The notes beneath the pieces are model-generated. The model was not told the DNA's origin. It saw only the letters and a program-made list of their open reading frames with translations, and searched no databases. A program made the translations under genes and the position numbers. Shown in pieces: positions 6,764-13,247 of a stretch of 40,530 nucleotides of DNA; positions within the stretch are counted from its first letter, which is position 1, and each line of letters starts with the position of its first letter. The stretch spans positions 1 to 40,530 of the forward strand of contig CADBCS010000027.1 in assembly GCA_902793195.1 (NCBI GenBank), written 5' to 3'. This DNA is from an uncultured Coriobacteriaceae bacterium (GTDB lineage Bacteria; Actinomycetota; Coriobacteriia; Coriobacteriales; Atopobiaceae).

Positions 6764-6818
6764 GAACCCGCCTCTGCACCTTGAAAGGGTGCCGTCCTAG
6801 CCGATAGACGATGGGGAC
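6744..6818 (-). tRNA. tRNA-Glu (anticodon TTC)
   Basis: The 75-base minus-strand sequence starts GTCCCCATCG and ends GGGGGCACCA, so CCA is encoded. The acceptor stem pairs seven bases with one G-U. The anticodon stem GCACC/GGTGC encloses the loop CTTTCAA with anticodon TTC at 6783-6785, which reads GAA/GAG. The T arm is GCGGG TTCGACT CCCGC. The 3' end is duplicated twice downstream. Confidence 0.95.
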
Positions 6819-6828
6819 GTGAAAGCAC

Positions 6829-6834
6829 AGTATA
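6829..6834 (-). promoter_or_regulatory. -10 element of the tRNA-Glu promoter
   Basis: On the minus strand TATACT lies 10 bases before the first base of tRNA-Glu, the expected distance for transcription starting just before the tRNA. A weak -35 (TTACCC at 6852-6857) is 17 bases upstream. Confidence 0.55.
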
Positions 6835-6884
6835 GCAGACTGTGGCAAAAGGGGTAACCCTCACAATACGTCTCTTCGTATCCG

Positions 6885-6917
6885 CCGCGCACGCTTTTGT
6901 CACAAAATCGTGCGCGG
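6885..6917. repeat. Long near-perfect hairpin upstream of tRNA-Glu
   Basis: ccgcgcacg (6885-6893) pairs with cgtgcgcgg (6909-6917); after one mismatch ttttg pairs with caaaa around a three-base loop. Fourteen of fifteen pairs form. It separates the tRNA promoter from the terminator at 6963-6993. Its role is unknown; it could be a second terminator for the minus-strand unit. Confidence 0.5.
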
Positions 6918-6962
6918 TACCCCCATGCGGGGCCAAAACCGCCCGCGCAAAAGACTCGCGCC

Positions 6963-6993
6963 AAAAAAGGCGGGCGTCCTAGGAACGCCCGCC
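6963..6993 (-). terminator. Intrinsic terminator of a short minus-strand transcription unit
   Basis: On the minus strand ggcgggcgt and acgcccgcc form a nine-base-pair GC-rich stem with a seven-base loop, directly followed by TTTTTT. This is the best intrinsic terminator in the window. Nothing annotated on the minus strand lies immediately upstream except the putative small RNA/peptide unit at 6963-7324. Confidence 0.85.
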
Positions 6994-7203
6994 TCACTAT
7001 ATATGACCTCTGCCGCCTCGTGCGGCGCCTCTTGCTAGCCCGTTGGACTCACCCTCTTGGTTCCATCGAATAAAGTCGGAACGCTCTCCCTGCACAGTAC
7101 CTACTCGTGGTGCTCTGGCTCCTGCGCGGTCGTGCCGGTGCTTCCATCTGTCGACTTCTAACTGACTGTGCGATCTCGTATCGCCTACGTTGGCCAGACT
7201 CTG

Positions 7204-7281
7204 CTAGGCCTCAAGGAAAAGACGGGACTCGCGACGCCGACCGCGGGATGCCGTGAGTATCGTTTCGCTGTTCACTGGCAT
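7204..7281 (-). CDS. Possible 25-residue peptide with a perfect ribosome site
   Basis: The minus strand has AAGGAGGTGAT, a full match to the 16S rRNA tail, at 7280-7290. A GTG (7273-7275) lies at ideal spacing and an in-frame ATG (7279-7281) overlaps the site. The peptide reads MPVNSETILTASRGRRRESR and ends LFLEA before TAG at 7204-7206. From GTG it would be 23 residues. The cluster of six Arg codons in eight positions invites comparison with arginine-rich leader peptides, but no amino-acid biosynthesis gene follows. It matches no family I know. The evidence is the ribosome site and the promoter/terminator frame around it. Confidence 0.4.
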   Translation of the reverse strand: MPVNSETILTASRGRRRESRLFLEA

Positions 7282-7330
7282 CACCTCCTTGATCGACCGC
7301 GTCTTCGTTGCGGTGCCTTTGCTTGACTTA

Positions 7331-7358
7331 ACTATAGCCTTTGCCTCTCAAATGTACA
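7331..7358 (-). promoter_or_regulatory. Candidate promoter of the minus-strand short unit
   Basis: On the minus strand TGTACA (7353-7358) and TATAGT (7331-7336) are separated by 16 bases; the -10 matches consensus at five of six positions. Transcription would start near 7324, about 35 bases before the ribosome site. Confidence 0.45.
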
Positions 7359-7551
7359 CGAAAACGTGGTCAACTAACTGTGAGCGGTCGAGTTTGCGGG
7401 GCGAGCGGCATATTGCGCATTCCGCCTGCTCGGATGTGCCGCATATGCCCTGAAATGCGCATAAGAGTCATGTTGATTCGTGGTGCTTTGCATGGTTCGG
7501 CGCTGCATGGGTACATACTCTTTCGGTGCAAGGTAACGGAAAGGAACGCTC

Positions 7552-8139
7552 GTGGAAGACATCTACGGCAACCATCTGGAAGAGATGGAGGCGACACTTA
7601 GCGTATTTGTGCAGCGGGTAAAGGAGCTGCGCAGCGAGATGTCGTCCGAGTCGGAGCTCGATCCCATCGAGCACATCCTGGCCAGGATCAAGTCCGACAA
7701 AAGCATGCGCCTAAAGCTTCGCAGCAGGGGACTGCCCGAGACCACCGAGGCCGCGTTGCACCAGGTCCACGATGCCATGGGCGTGCGCATCGTGTGCGGC
7801 TTCCTGAGCGACGTGTACGAGACGCGCGACCGCATAGCCACGCTTCCCGGCTACGAGGTCGTGGAGGAGCGCGACTACATTCGCCACGCCAAGCCCAACG
7901 GGTATCGCAGCTACCACATGATTCTTCGAACGGCCGAGGGCTACCTCATCGAGGTTCAGCTGCGTACCATATCCATGGACACGTGGGCCGCCCTGGAGCA
8001 TCATCTACAGTACAAGAAACAGCACGTGGGCAACCAGCGCCTCATTGTCCAAGAGCTCAAGCGCTGCGCCGACGAGCTGGCATCCACCGACGTCTCCATG
8101 CAGACGATTCGAGACATGATTTTGAATGAGAGGGACTGA
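7552..8139 (+). CDS. Small alarmone synthetase (RelA/SpoT synthetase domain only)
   Basis: This 195-residue protein should transfer pyrophosphate from ATP to GDP/GTP to make (p)ppGpp in the cytoplasm. It has the synthetase core only: HDAMGVRI around 73-80, RDYIRHAKPNGYRSYH at 107-122 (nucleotide-binding loop with the stacking Tyr) and EVQLRT at 134-139. The HD hydrolase, TGS and ACT domains of long RelA/SpoT proteins are absent. Size and C-terminal helix fit the RelQ/YjbM type of small synthetase, which usually has about 210 residues. It starts with GTG 7552, supported by GGAAAGGA at 7538-7545. The stop TGA overlaps the ATG of the response regulator by one base, implying translational coupling to a two-component system, an uncommon partner for this enzyme. 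Confidence 0.9.
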   Translation: MEDIYGNHLEEMEATLSVFVQRVKELRSEMSSESELDPIEHILARIKSDKSMRLKLRSRGLPETTEAALHQVHDAMGVRIVCGFLSDVYETRDRIATLPGYEVVEERDYIRHAKPNGYRSYHMILRTAEGYLIEVQLRTISMDTWAALEHHLQYKKQHVGNQRLIVQELKRCADELASTDVSMQTIRDMILNERD

Positions 8140-8822
8140 TGGCTACGAGGCTGCTTCTTGCCGAAGATACCCGCGACCTAAACCGCGCGCTCACCACCGT
8201 GCTCGAACACGCTGGGTTTGAGGTCGTGCCCGTGTACGACGGCGAGGAGGCCTCCGACCTCATTGCGCGTGAGAGCTACGACGGCGTGGTGCTTGACATC
8301 ATGATGCCCAAGAAGGACGGGCTGGAGGTGCTGCGCGACATGCGTGCCGCCGGGGTGTACACGCCCGTGCTGCTCCTCACGGCCAAAGCCGAGGTGGACG
8401 ATCGCGTGAGCGGACTGGATGCCGGTGCCGACGACTACCTCACCAAACCCTTCGCCATGAAGGAGCTGCTCGCGCGCGTGCGCTCCATGACGCGCCGGCG
8501 CACCGAGTATGGCACCCGCAACCTTACCTTTGGTGACATAGCGCTCGACGCCGAGACCTTTGAGCTGGCGGCTGGCAATGCGGTGCGCCTCTCGGTAAAG
8601 GAGTTTGAGCTCATGCAGGTGCTGGTGATGAACGCCGACCGCGATCTGTCGTACAAGTACCTGCTCGGTCACGTGTGGCGCAAGGAGCCCGACGCCGACA
8701 ACGAGACGGTCGACCTGTACGTCTCGTACCTGCGGGGCAAGCTCAAATGGGTTGGGTCGTGCGTCACCATTGGGTCGGTGGCCGAGGGGTTCCGCCTTGC
8801 CATGAGCGAGGGCCAGGCATGA
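8139..8822 (+). CDS. OmpR/PhoB-family response regulator
   Basis: This 227-residue DNA-binding regulator is phosphorylated by a sensor kinase. The receiver domain (1-120) has the acidic pair ED at 9-10, the phospho-acceptor Asp53 in VVLDIMMP, Thr81 and Lys103 in TKPF. The C-terminal winged-helix domain (about 128-225) contains the typical VRLSVKEFELMQVL and LYVSYLRGKL segments. It overlaps the upstream alarmone synthetase by one base (TGATG) and the downstream kinase by four bases (ATGA). The three genes therefore form one tightly coupled unit. Target genes cannot be read from the sequence. Confidence 0.95.
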   Translation: MATRLLLAEDTRDLNRALTTVLEHAGFEVVPVYDGEEASDLIARESYDGVVLDIMMPKKDGLEVLRDMRAAGVYTPVLLLTAKAEVDDRVSGLDAGADDYLTKPFAMKELLARVRSMTRRRTEYGTRNLTFGDIALDAETFELAAGNAVRLSVKEFELMQVLVMNADRDLSYKYLLGHVWRKEPDADNETVDLYVSYLRGKLKWVGSCVTIGSVAEGFRLAMSEGQA

Positions 8823-10093
8823 ACTCAGTCGAGATCAGCGAGCTGCGCCGAAAGTTCATCCTCATCGCCACCCTCTCGTTCTTTGTGGTGATCACCTTTA
8901 CCGCCGGCATGACGTCGCTGGCGAACCAGCACACGCTGCGCGTGCAGGCCGGCCGTGCGCTCCAGGTTATTGTGGACAACAACGGTGAGCTGCCCGAGCC
9001 CACGACCGACGCAAAGGACATGAGCGCAACGGACCTGTTCGAGGGCCTGTTTCCGGAGTTCGCGTACTCCGCTCGCTACTTTACGGTAACGTTCGATCCT
9101 CGCGGCGTGCCAGTGGACGTGGACGTTAAGCGCGTGGCGTCGGTGGACCGCGACGAGGCGGTCGAGTACGCCCGCAACGCGGCGGAGGCGTACGACAAGA
9201 ACCTCACCGTGTCCATTCTGGGCATGGGCATGATTGACACCTTCTACTACAAGGTGGAGAAGCTCGCCAACGGCAACACCATCGCTGCCTTCCTGGACTG
9301 TTCCTTCCAGATGCAGGTGAACCGCGAAGTTGGCGTGACGACGCTCATCATCTGTGGCATTGGCCTTACCGGCAGCTTTTTGCTGGTGCTGTTCCTCTCC
9401 AAGCGCGCGATTCGTCCCGAGATAGAGAACGCGCGCCGCCAGAAGCAGTTCATCACCAACGCAAGTCACGAGCTCAAGACGCCGCTTGCAGTGATTCGCG
9501 CCAACACCGAGGTCATTGAGATGCTGCAGGGCGAGAGCGAATGGACCCAGTCCACCATGAGCCAGGTGGATCGCATGGACGGCCTCGTGCAGAACCTCGT
9601 TATGATCGCGCGGTCGGCCGAGCGTGAGGACCGCTCGGGCATGGGCGAGATCGACGTGAGCAAGGTGGTTGCCGACTCCGTTGACCCGTTCCGCGCGTTA
9701 GCGCGTCAGGAGAGCAAGGAACTGGTGTGCGTGCTGGGCGAGGACGTGCGCATGATGGCCGATGCAAGCGACATCCAGCAGCTGTGCACGCTTTTGGTGG
9801 ACAACGCCATCAAGTACTGCGATGCCAACGGCCAGGTGCTGGTGGAGTCCGTGTCTACGCGCCGTGACCGCGTGACCATCACGTTCTCCAACACCTTTGC
9901 CGAGGGAAAGAGCGCCCAGTTTGGCAAGTACTTCGAGCGGTTCTATCGCGACGACGAGGCCCACAGCGACGAAGGTGGCTACGGCATTGGCCTCTCGGTG
10001 GCCGAGAGCATCTGCGCACGGTACGGCGGCAGCATCAAGGCCAGCTGGAAGGCCGGCATGGCCGTGTTTACGTGCCAGTTCAAGAGCGAATAG
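8819..10093 (+). CDS. Membrane sensor histidine kinase
   Basis: This 424-residue kinase is the evident partner of the preceding regulator. There is one membrane helix near the N-terminus (about 12-31), an extracellular sensor region of about 135 residues, and a second helix (about 171-194). The H box NASHELKTPL with phospho-acceptor His217 follows, then the N box LLVDNAIKY, the F region FERFYRDD and the G2 box GGYGIGLSVAESI. A G1 DxGxG motif is not obvious between the N and F boxes; TFSNTFAEG occupies its place, so the ATP lid region is divergent. ATG 8819 is chosen because it overlaps the regulator stop (ATGA). The signal sensed is unknown; the extracellular region has no recognisable ligand domain. 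Confidence 0.93.
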   Translation: MNSVEISELRRKFILIATLSFFVVITFTAGMTSLANQHTLRVQAGRALQVIVDNNGELPEPTTDAKDMSATDLFEGLFPEFAYSARYFTVTFDPRGVPVDVDVKRVASVDRDEAVEYARNAAEAYDKNLTVSILGMGMIDTFYYKVEKLANGNTIAAFLDCSFQMQVNREVGVTTLIICGIGLTGSFLLVLFLSKRAIRPEIENARRQKQFITNASHELKTPLAVIRANTEVIEMLQGESEWTQSTMSQVDRMDGLVQNLVMIARSAEREDRSGMGEIDVSKVVADSVDPFRALARQESKELVCVLGEDVRMMADASDIQQLCTLLVDNAIKYCDANGQVLVESVSTRRDRVTITFSNTFAEGKSAQFGKYFERFYRDDEAHSDEGGYGIGLSVAESICARYGGSIKASWKAGMAVFTCQFKSE

Positions 10094-10123
10094 AGCTCGC
10101 GCAGCTGCAGGCCGCGCGAGCTC
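10093..10123. terminator. Hairpin between convergent genes
   Basis: gagctcgcgc (10093-10102) pairs perfectly with gcgcgagctc (10114-10123) around an 11-base loop, starting on the stop codon of the kinase gene and 50 bp before the end of the convergent gene. The position suits a bidirectional terminator, but no T-tract follows on either strand. Confidence 0.45.
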
Positions 10124-10173
10124 ACCTTGGTCGCAAAACCCTCCTTGGGATGGGTGGGCAAAGAACAGGCGCG

Positions 10174-11256
10174 TTAGATGCCGTCCATCTCGCTTGCCAC
10201 GCTGGAGTACCACTCCTGATAGTTGGGCGGGCAATACCGCTCGGCACCCTCGAGCGTCAGCGTGCCGTCGTAGCCGGTTGCCAGGCCCTCCACCTGCTCG
10301 TAGATGGCCGTCTCCCAGTCTGCGTAGTCCGAGTTGCCCCAGCCCCACGCGTTGTGGTCCCTAAAGCAAATACTGCCCTTGCCGCTCTCGACGGTCGCGA
10401 TTGCGGGCGAGAGGCGCGGGTCCACGCCGTACTTTGCGGCTGCGTCGGCGAAGGTCTGGCCGTAGCCCTCGAGCGGTGAGCCCTTGAGGTAGGATTCGAT
10501 GCGCGCAGCCCAGTCGCCACTCTCCGAGGAGGTGACGTTGTTGAGGAGCGGCTCGGTGCTCACGTCTGCTGCTGCGGGCACCTCCACGGCGGCGGTGTTG
10601 CCGGACGCAGTGGTGAACGTGGCGTCGTTGTTCGACGCCTCGAGCGCCTTTTGGGCCACGGCGATGGCCGCCTCGCGGTCGCCCTTCTCCGTGAGTGCCA
10701 CGGAGACGGCGCGTGCCTGCAGCTCCGCTCGCACGTTGCGCGCCTCGTCAAGCGCAGCCTGCGCCTCCTCCTGCTTTTGGATTGCCTCGTCGTGCTGCAC
10801 CACGAGGCTGGCCTTGGTCTTGTCCAGCTCGCTCACTGTCTTAATGAGATTGGTGATCTCGGTGACGTTGTGCTGGTGGATGGCGTCGAGGTAACCCATG
10901 GTGGTGAGAAAGTCCTCGAAGTTGTCGGAGTTGAGGATAATGGACAGTAGGCTGTTCGACGACTGCTGGAAGATGTACATCTCCTTGACCGAGGCGGCGG
11001 CGCGGGCACGCTGTGCGGGCAGCTGCTCTTGGAGCTCCTTTGCACGAGCCTCGTTCTTGGTTATGCCGTCCTCGAGCTCCTGCACCCGTTGCGCAGCCTC
11101 CTGATAGGCACTGGTCGTCTGCTCGATGCGGTTGGCCATATCATCGACATCCTTCTCGAGCTGCTCGATGTCGGTGGCATATCCCGGCATGACAACAAGA
11201 AGCGCGAGGACACACGTAAGAGAGAGGATTCGGCGAACGATTCTGCTGCGTTTCAT
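10174..11256 (-). CDS. Exported coiled-coil protein with lysozyme-like C-terminal domain
   Basis: This 360-residue protein is predicted to act outside the membrane on peptidoglycan. Residues 1-27 are a signal peptide (KRSRIVRR, hydrophobic core, cut after GYA). Residues about 29-210 are a long coiled coil of the PcsB/NlpC-P60 N-terminal type, including the conserved FQQSSNSLLSIILNSDNFEDF stretch (about 97-116). A linker leads to a lysozyme-like domain (about 255-360) with the probable catalytic Glu290 in ATVESGKGS, then NAWGWGN. It is like the glucosaminidase/transglycosylase-type domains of cell-wall hydrolases and lacks the Cys-His-His of NlpC/P60. ATG 11256 is preceded by a GAAGG site and begins the signal peptide; an upstream in-frame ATG at 11430 would put 58 unlikely residues before it. 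Confidence 0.82.
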   Translation of the reverse strand: MKRSRIVRRILSLTCVLALLVVMPGYATDIEQLEKDVDDMANRIEQTTSAYQEAAQRVQELEDGITKNEARAKELQEQLPAQRARAAASVKEMYIFQQSSNSLLSIILNSDNFEDFLTTMGYLDAIHQHNVTEITNLIKTVSELDKTKASLVVQHDEAIQKQEEAQAALDEARNVRAELQARAVSVALTEKGDREAAIAVAQKALEASNNDATFTTASGNTAAVEVPAAADVSTEPLLNNVTSSESGDWAARIESYLKGSPLEGYGQTFADAAAKYGVDPRLSPAIATVESGKGSICFRDHNAWGWGNSDYADWETAIYEQVEGLATGYDGTLTLEGAERYCPPNYQEWYSSVASEMDGI

Positions 11257-11384
11257 GGGCACCTTCTTTGTGGCGATTGGCCGCGACGAGGGATATTCTA
11301 CCATGAGCTGGGAAAATGCGCCTATTTGGTATGTCTGGGCAACAAGCCCTCCACGTTCGCGTCTGGTTGTCGCACCGCGCCAGG

Positions 11385-11415
11385 TGCCACGTTGGGGAGT
11401 GTCCCCAACGTGGCA
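11385..11415. repeat. 14-bp perfect stem with 3-base loop, between divergent genes
   Basis: tgccacgttgggga (11385-11398) and its exact reverse complement (11402-11415) surround GTG. It lies between the divergent lysozyme-like gene (start 11256) and the transporter gene (start 11518), so it is neither gene's terminator. It may be an operator or a dispersed REP-like palindrome; the GGGGA-GTG-TCCCC core resembles the hairpin at 40391-40425. Confidence 0.75.
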
Positions 11416-11433
11416 GAGATTGGTCCGCATGCG

Positions 11434-11463
11434 TTACCAATGCATGAAAAAGATTCCCATAAT
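11434..11463 (+). promoter_or_regulatory. Candidate promoter for the transporter gene
   Basis: TTACCA (11434-11439) and CATAAT (11458-11463) are separated by 18 bases, 55 bases before the start codon at 11518. Both words match consensus only in part. Confidence 0.3.
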
Positions 11464-11517
11464 CCCATAATCGCTCTACGGTAATGGTTCTTTGCATAAA
11501 CGTGGGATGGGAACCGA

Positions 11518-13110
11518 ATGAAGACCGAGCTGCAACTCAACAACGAGGGCATAGACCGCGCAAGTGACATGGTGGCATCGTTTCTCACGAACACTGGGGC
11601 GAACGAGCGCGAGACCATGGCCGGGAGGCTTGCCTTCGAGAGCGCGCTGCTCTTCCTGCAGACACACTTTGGCGACGACACCGTGGCGACGATAACGATA
11701 GGCAAGAGGTTTGGCAAGCCATGCCTTGCGGTAGCATCGCCCGGCGAGCGCTTTGACCCGTTTGCGATGGCGGAAAGCTTCGCCACAGACGAGGTGCGCA
11801 TGGGCAGGCTGATCATGGTGTCCGCCGGGCTCAAGCCGCACTACGCCTATCGCGGTGGCAAGAACATCATCTCCCTCAGGCGTCCGCGTCCGCCCCTCAG
11901 CACGCTCCTCCAGATCCTCGTCGCCTTTGTCCTGGGACTTGTGGTCGCCCTGATGGGGAACACGCTCCTCTCGGAGGGACAGCGCACGTATGCGCTCGAC
12001 ACGCTCGTTATGCCCTTCTTCAACGTGTATCTGGGAATGCTCGGCGGCCTTGCCGGGCCGCTCGTGTTTTTGTCGGTTGCCTCGGGCATCTGCGACATCG
12101 GCGACGTGGGTGCGCTCGGCCGCAACGGCAAGTCCCTCGTGGGGAGGTTCTTTCGCGACAACACCATTGCCACGGTCGTCGCCGTGCTCGTTTGCATCCT
12201 CGCCTTCCCGCTGCCCGCTCGGGAGGCCGTGGGCACGGGGGACCTCCTGGGGGATCTGGTGGAGCTCCTCGTTGGCCTGTTGCCCACCAACGTGGTCGTT
12301 CCCTTTGTGGAGGGAAACACGACGCAGATCATCCTCATTGGTGCGTTCGTCGGCATAGCCGTCCTCGTGCTGGGATCTGTCTGCGACGGCATACGCAGGC
12401 AAATCGGGGAATTCAACGTCCTTATACAGTTCCTCATGGAGCAGCTCTGCCGCTTTATTCCCAGCTTCATCTTCCTCATGGTTGTCTCGCAGGTATGGTC
12501 GGGGACCTTCTCATCGATGCTCGACGCATGGTATCCGCTGCTGATGTTCGCCCTAATCTCCGTCGCGTTCTTCCTTGTTAGGGTCGTCTATACGAGCCTG
12601 AGGTTCAACGTGCCACTGGGAAAGATCTTTGTAGCCTTGCGCCCCGCAATGACGCTGGCACTTACCACAGCCTCGTCGTGCGCCGCCCTTGGCTCGATGC
12701 TCAAGGGGTGCGAGGAGCTGGGTGTGAGCGAGGAGCAGTCGTCGTTTGGCATTCCGCTGGGCATCGTGGTTTGCCAGCCGCCCACGATCGTTATGCTGTC
12801 CGTGCTCATGATGTACTGCATGCAGTCGTGCGGCCTTGGGGCCGACGTCGCATGGTACGTGCGCCTTGCGCTGGTGTGCTTCCTCTACTCGACCGTGGCG
12901 CCACCCGTGCCGGGCGGCATGCTCGTGTGCTTTGGGCTCATGTTTGGCGAGCTGGGCATCCCCTCGTCGGCTCTTGCCCTCGTAACCACGCTTACGGTCA
13001 TTATGGACTATATCCTCACGAGCCTTCGCGTGGGGGCCATCATGAACACCGTGCTCGATGCGGGATGCGCTATTGGCACCGTCGATCGCTCGAAATTCGA
13101 GAACTCATAG
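11518..13110 (+). CDS. SLC1/DAACS-type symporter with an N-terminal GHKL-like domain
   Basis: This 530-residue membrane protein combines two parts. Residues 1-122 look like a degenerate GHKL/anti-sigma-type ATPase fold (AGRLAFESALLFL, ASPGERFDPF, MGRLIMVSAGLK, ending in a basic RRPRP), but without the N-box Asn or a DxGxG loop. Residues about 127-525 resemble dicarboxylate/amino-acid:cation symporters (GltPh-type): helices, HP1 loop ALTTASSCAALGSM at 381-394, HP2 loop APPVPGGMLV at 461-470, and a last helix with MDYILTSLRVGAIMN. In the family, TM7 carries NMDGT, which binds substrate and sodium; here the place reads GIVVCQPPT. Substrate and coupling ion therefore cannot be assumed. The start has only a weak GGGA ribosome site. 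It stands alone, divergent from the lysozyme-like gene. Confidence 0.8.
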   Translation: MKTELQLNNEGIDRASDMVASFLTNTGANERETMAGRLAFESALLFLQTHFGDDTVATITIGKRFGKPCLAVASPGERFDPFAMAESFATDEVRMGRLIMVSAGLKPHYAYRGGKNIISLRRPRPPLSTLLQILVAFVLGLVVALMGNTLLSEGQRTYALDTLVMPFFNVYLGMLGGLAGPLVFLSVASGICDIGDVGALGRNGKSLVGRFFRDNTIATVVAVLVCILAFPLPAREAVGTGDLLGDLVELLVGLLPTNVVVPFVEGNTTQIILIGAFVGIAVLVLGSVCDGIRRQIGEFNVLIQFLMEQLCRFIPSFIFLMVVSQVWSGTFSSMLDAWYPLLMFALISVAFFLVRVVYTSLRFNVPLGKIFVALRPAMTLALTTASSCAALGSMLKGCEELGVSEEQSSFGIPLGIVVCQPPTIVMLSVLMMYCMQSCGLGADVAWYVRLALVCFLYSTVAPPVPGGMLVCFGLMFGELGIPSSALALVTTLTVIMDYILTSLRVGAIMNTVLDAGCAIGTVDRSKFENS

Positions 13111-13247
13111 CGCGCAAACGCCTGCAAGCGTTGGCTGCGGCAGAGGCGCATGAAGGCCACTGGCACGCAGGGCTCGGCTTCCGCATGCCGCGAGTACAAT
13201 GGGAGGGGACAAATCGGTCGCTGGGTCCATGTAGCAGGGAGGTCGCG

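Larger units (their letters stand above)
6963..7324 (-). ncRNA. Putative short structured transcript of unknown family
   Basis: A promoter-like pair at 7331-7358, a short reading frame at 7204-7281 and the strong terminator at 6963-6993 outline a minus-strand transcript of about 360 bases. The untranslated part (about 6994-7203) holds several hairpins, for example gttcc/ggaac around 7060-7085 and gccgc/ggcgg near 7010-7025. I compared it by eye with tmRNA, the SRP RNA tetraloop region, RNase P, T-box and SAM riboswitch landmarks and found none. It may be a leader-peptide RNA or a small RNA. Confidence 0.3.

Noticed and set aside
11476..12402. Minus-strand frame opposite the transporter.
   Set aside because: It is a His/Glu/Arg-rich shadow of a hydrophobic protein, a typical antisense artefact.
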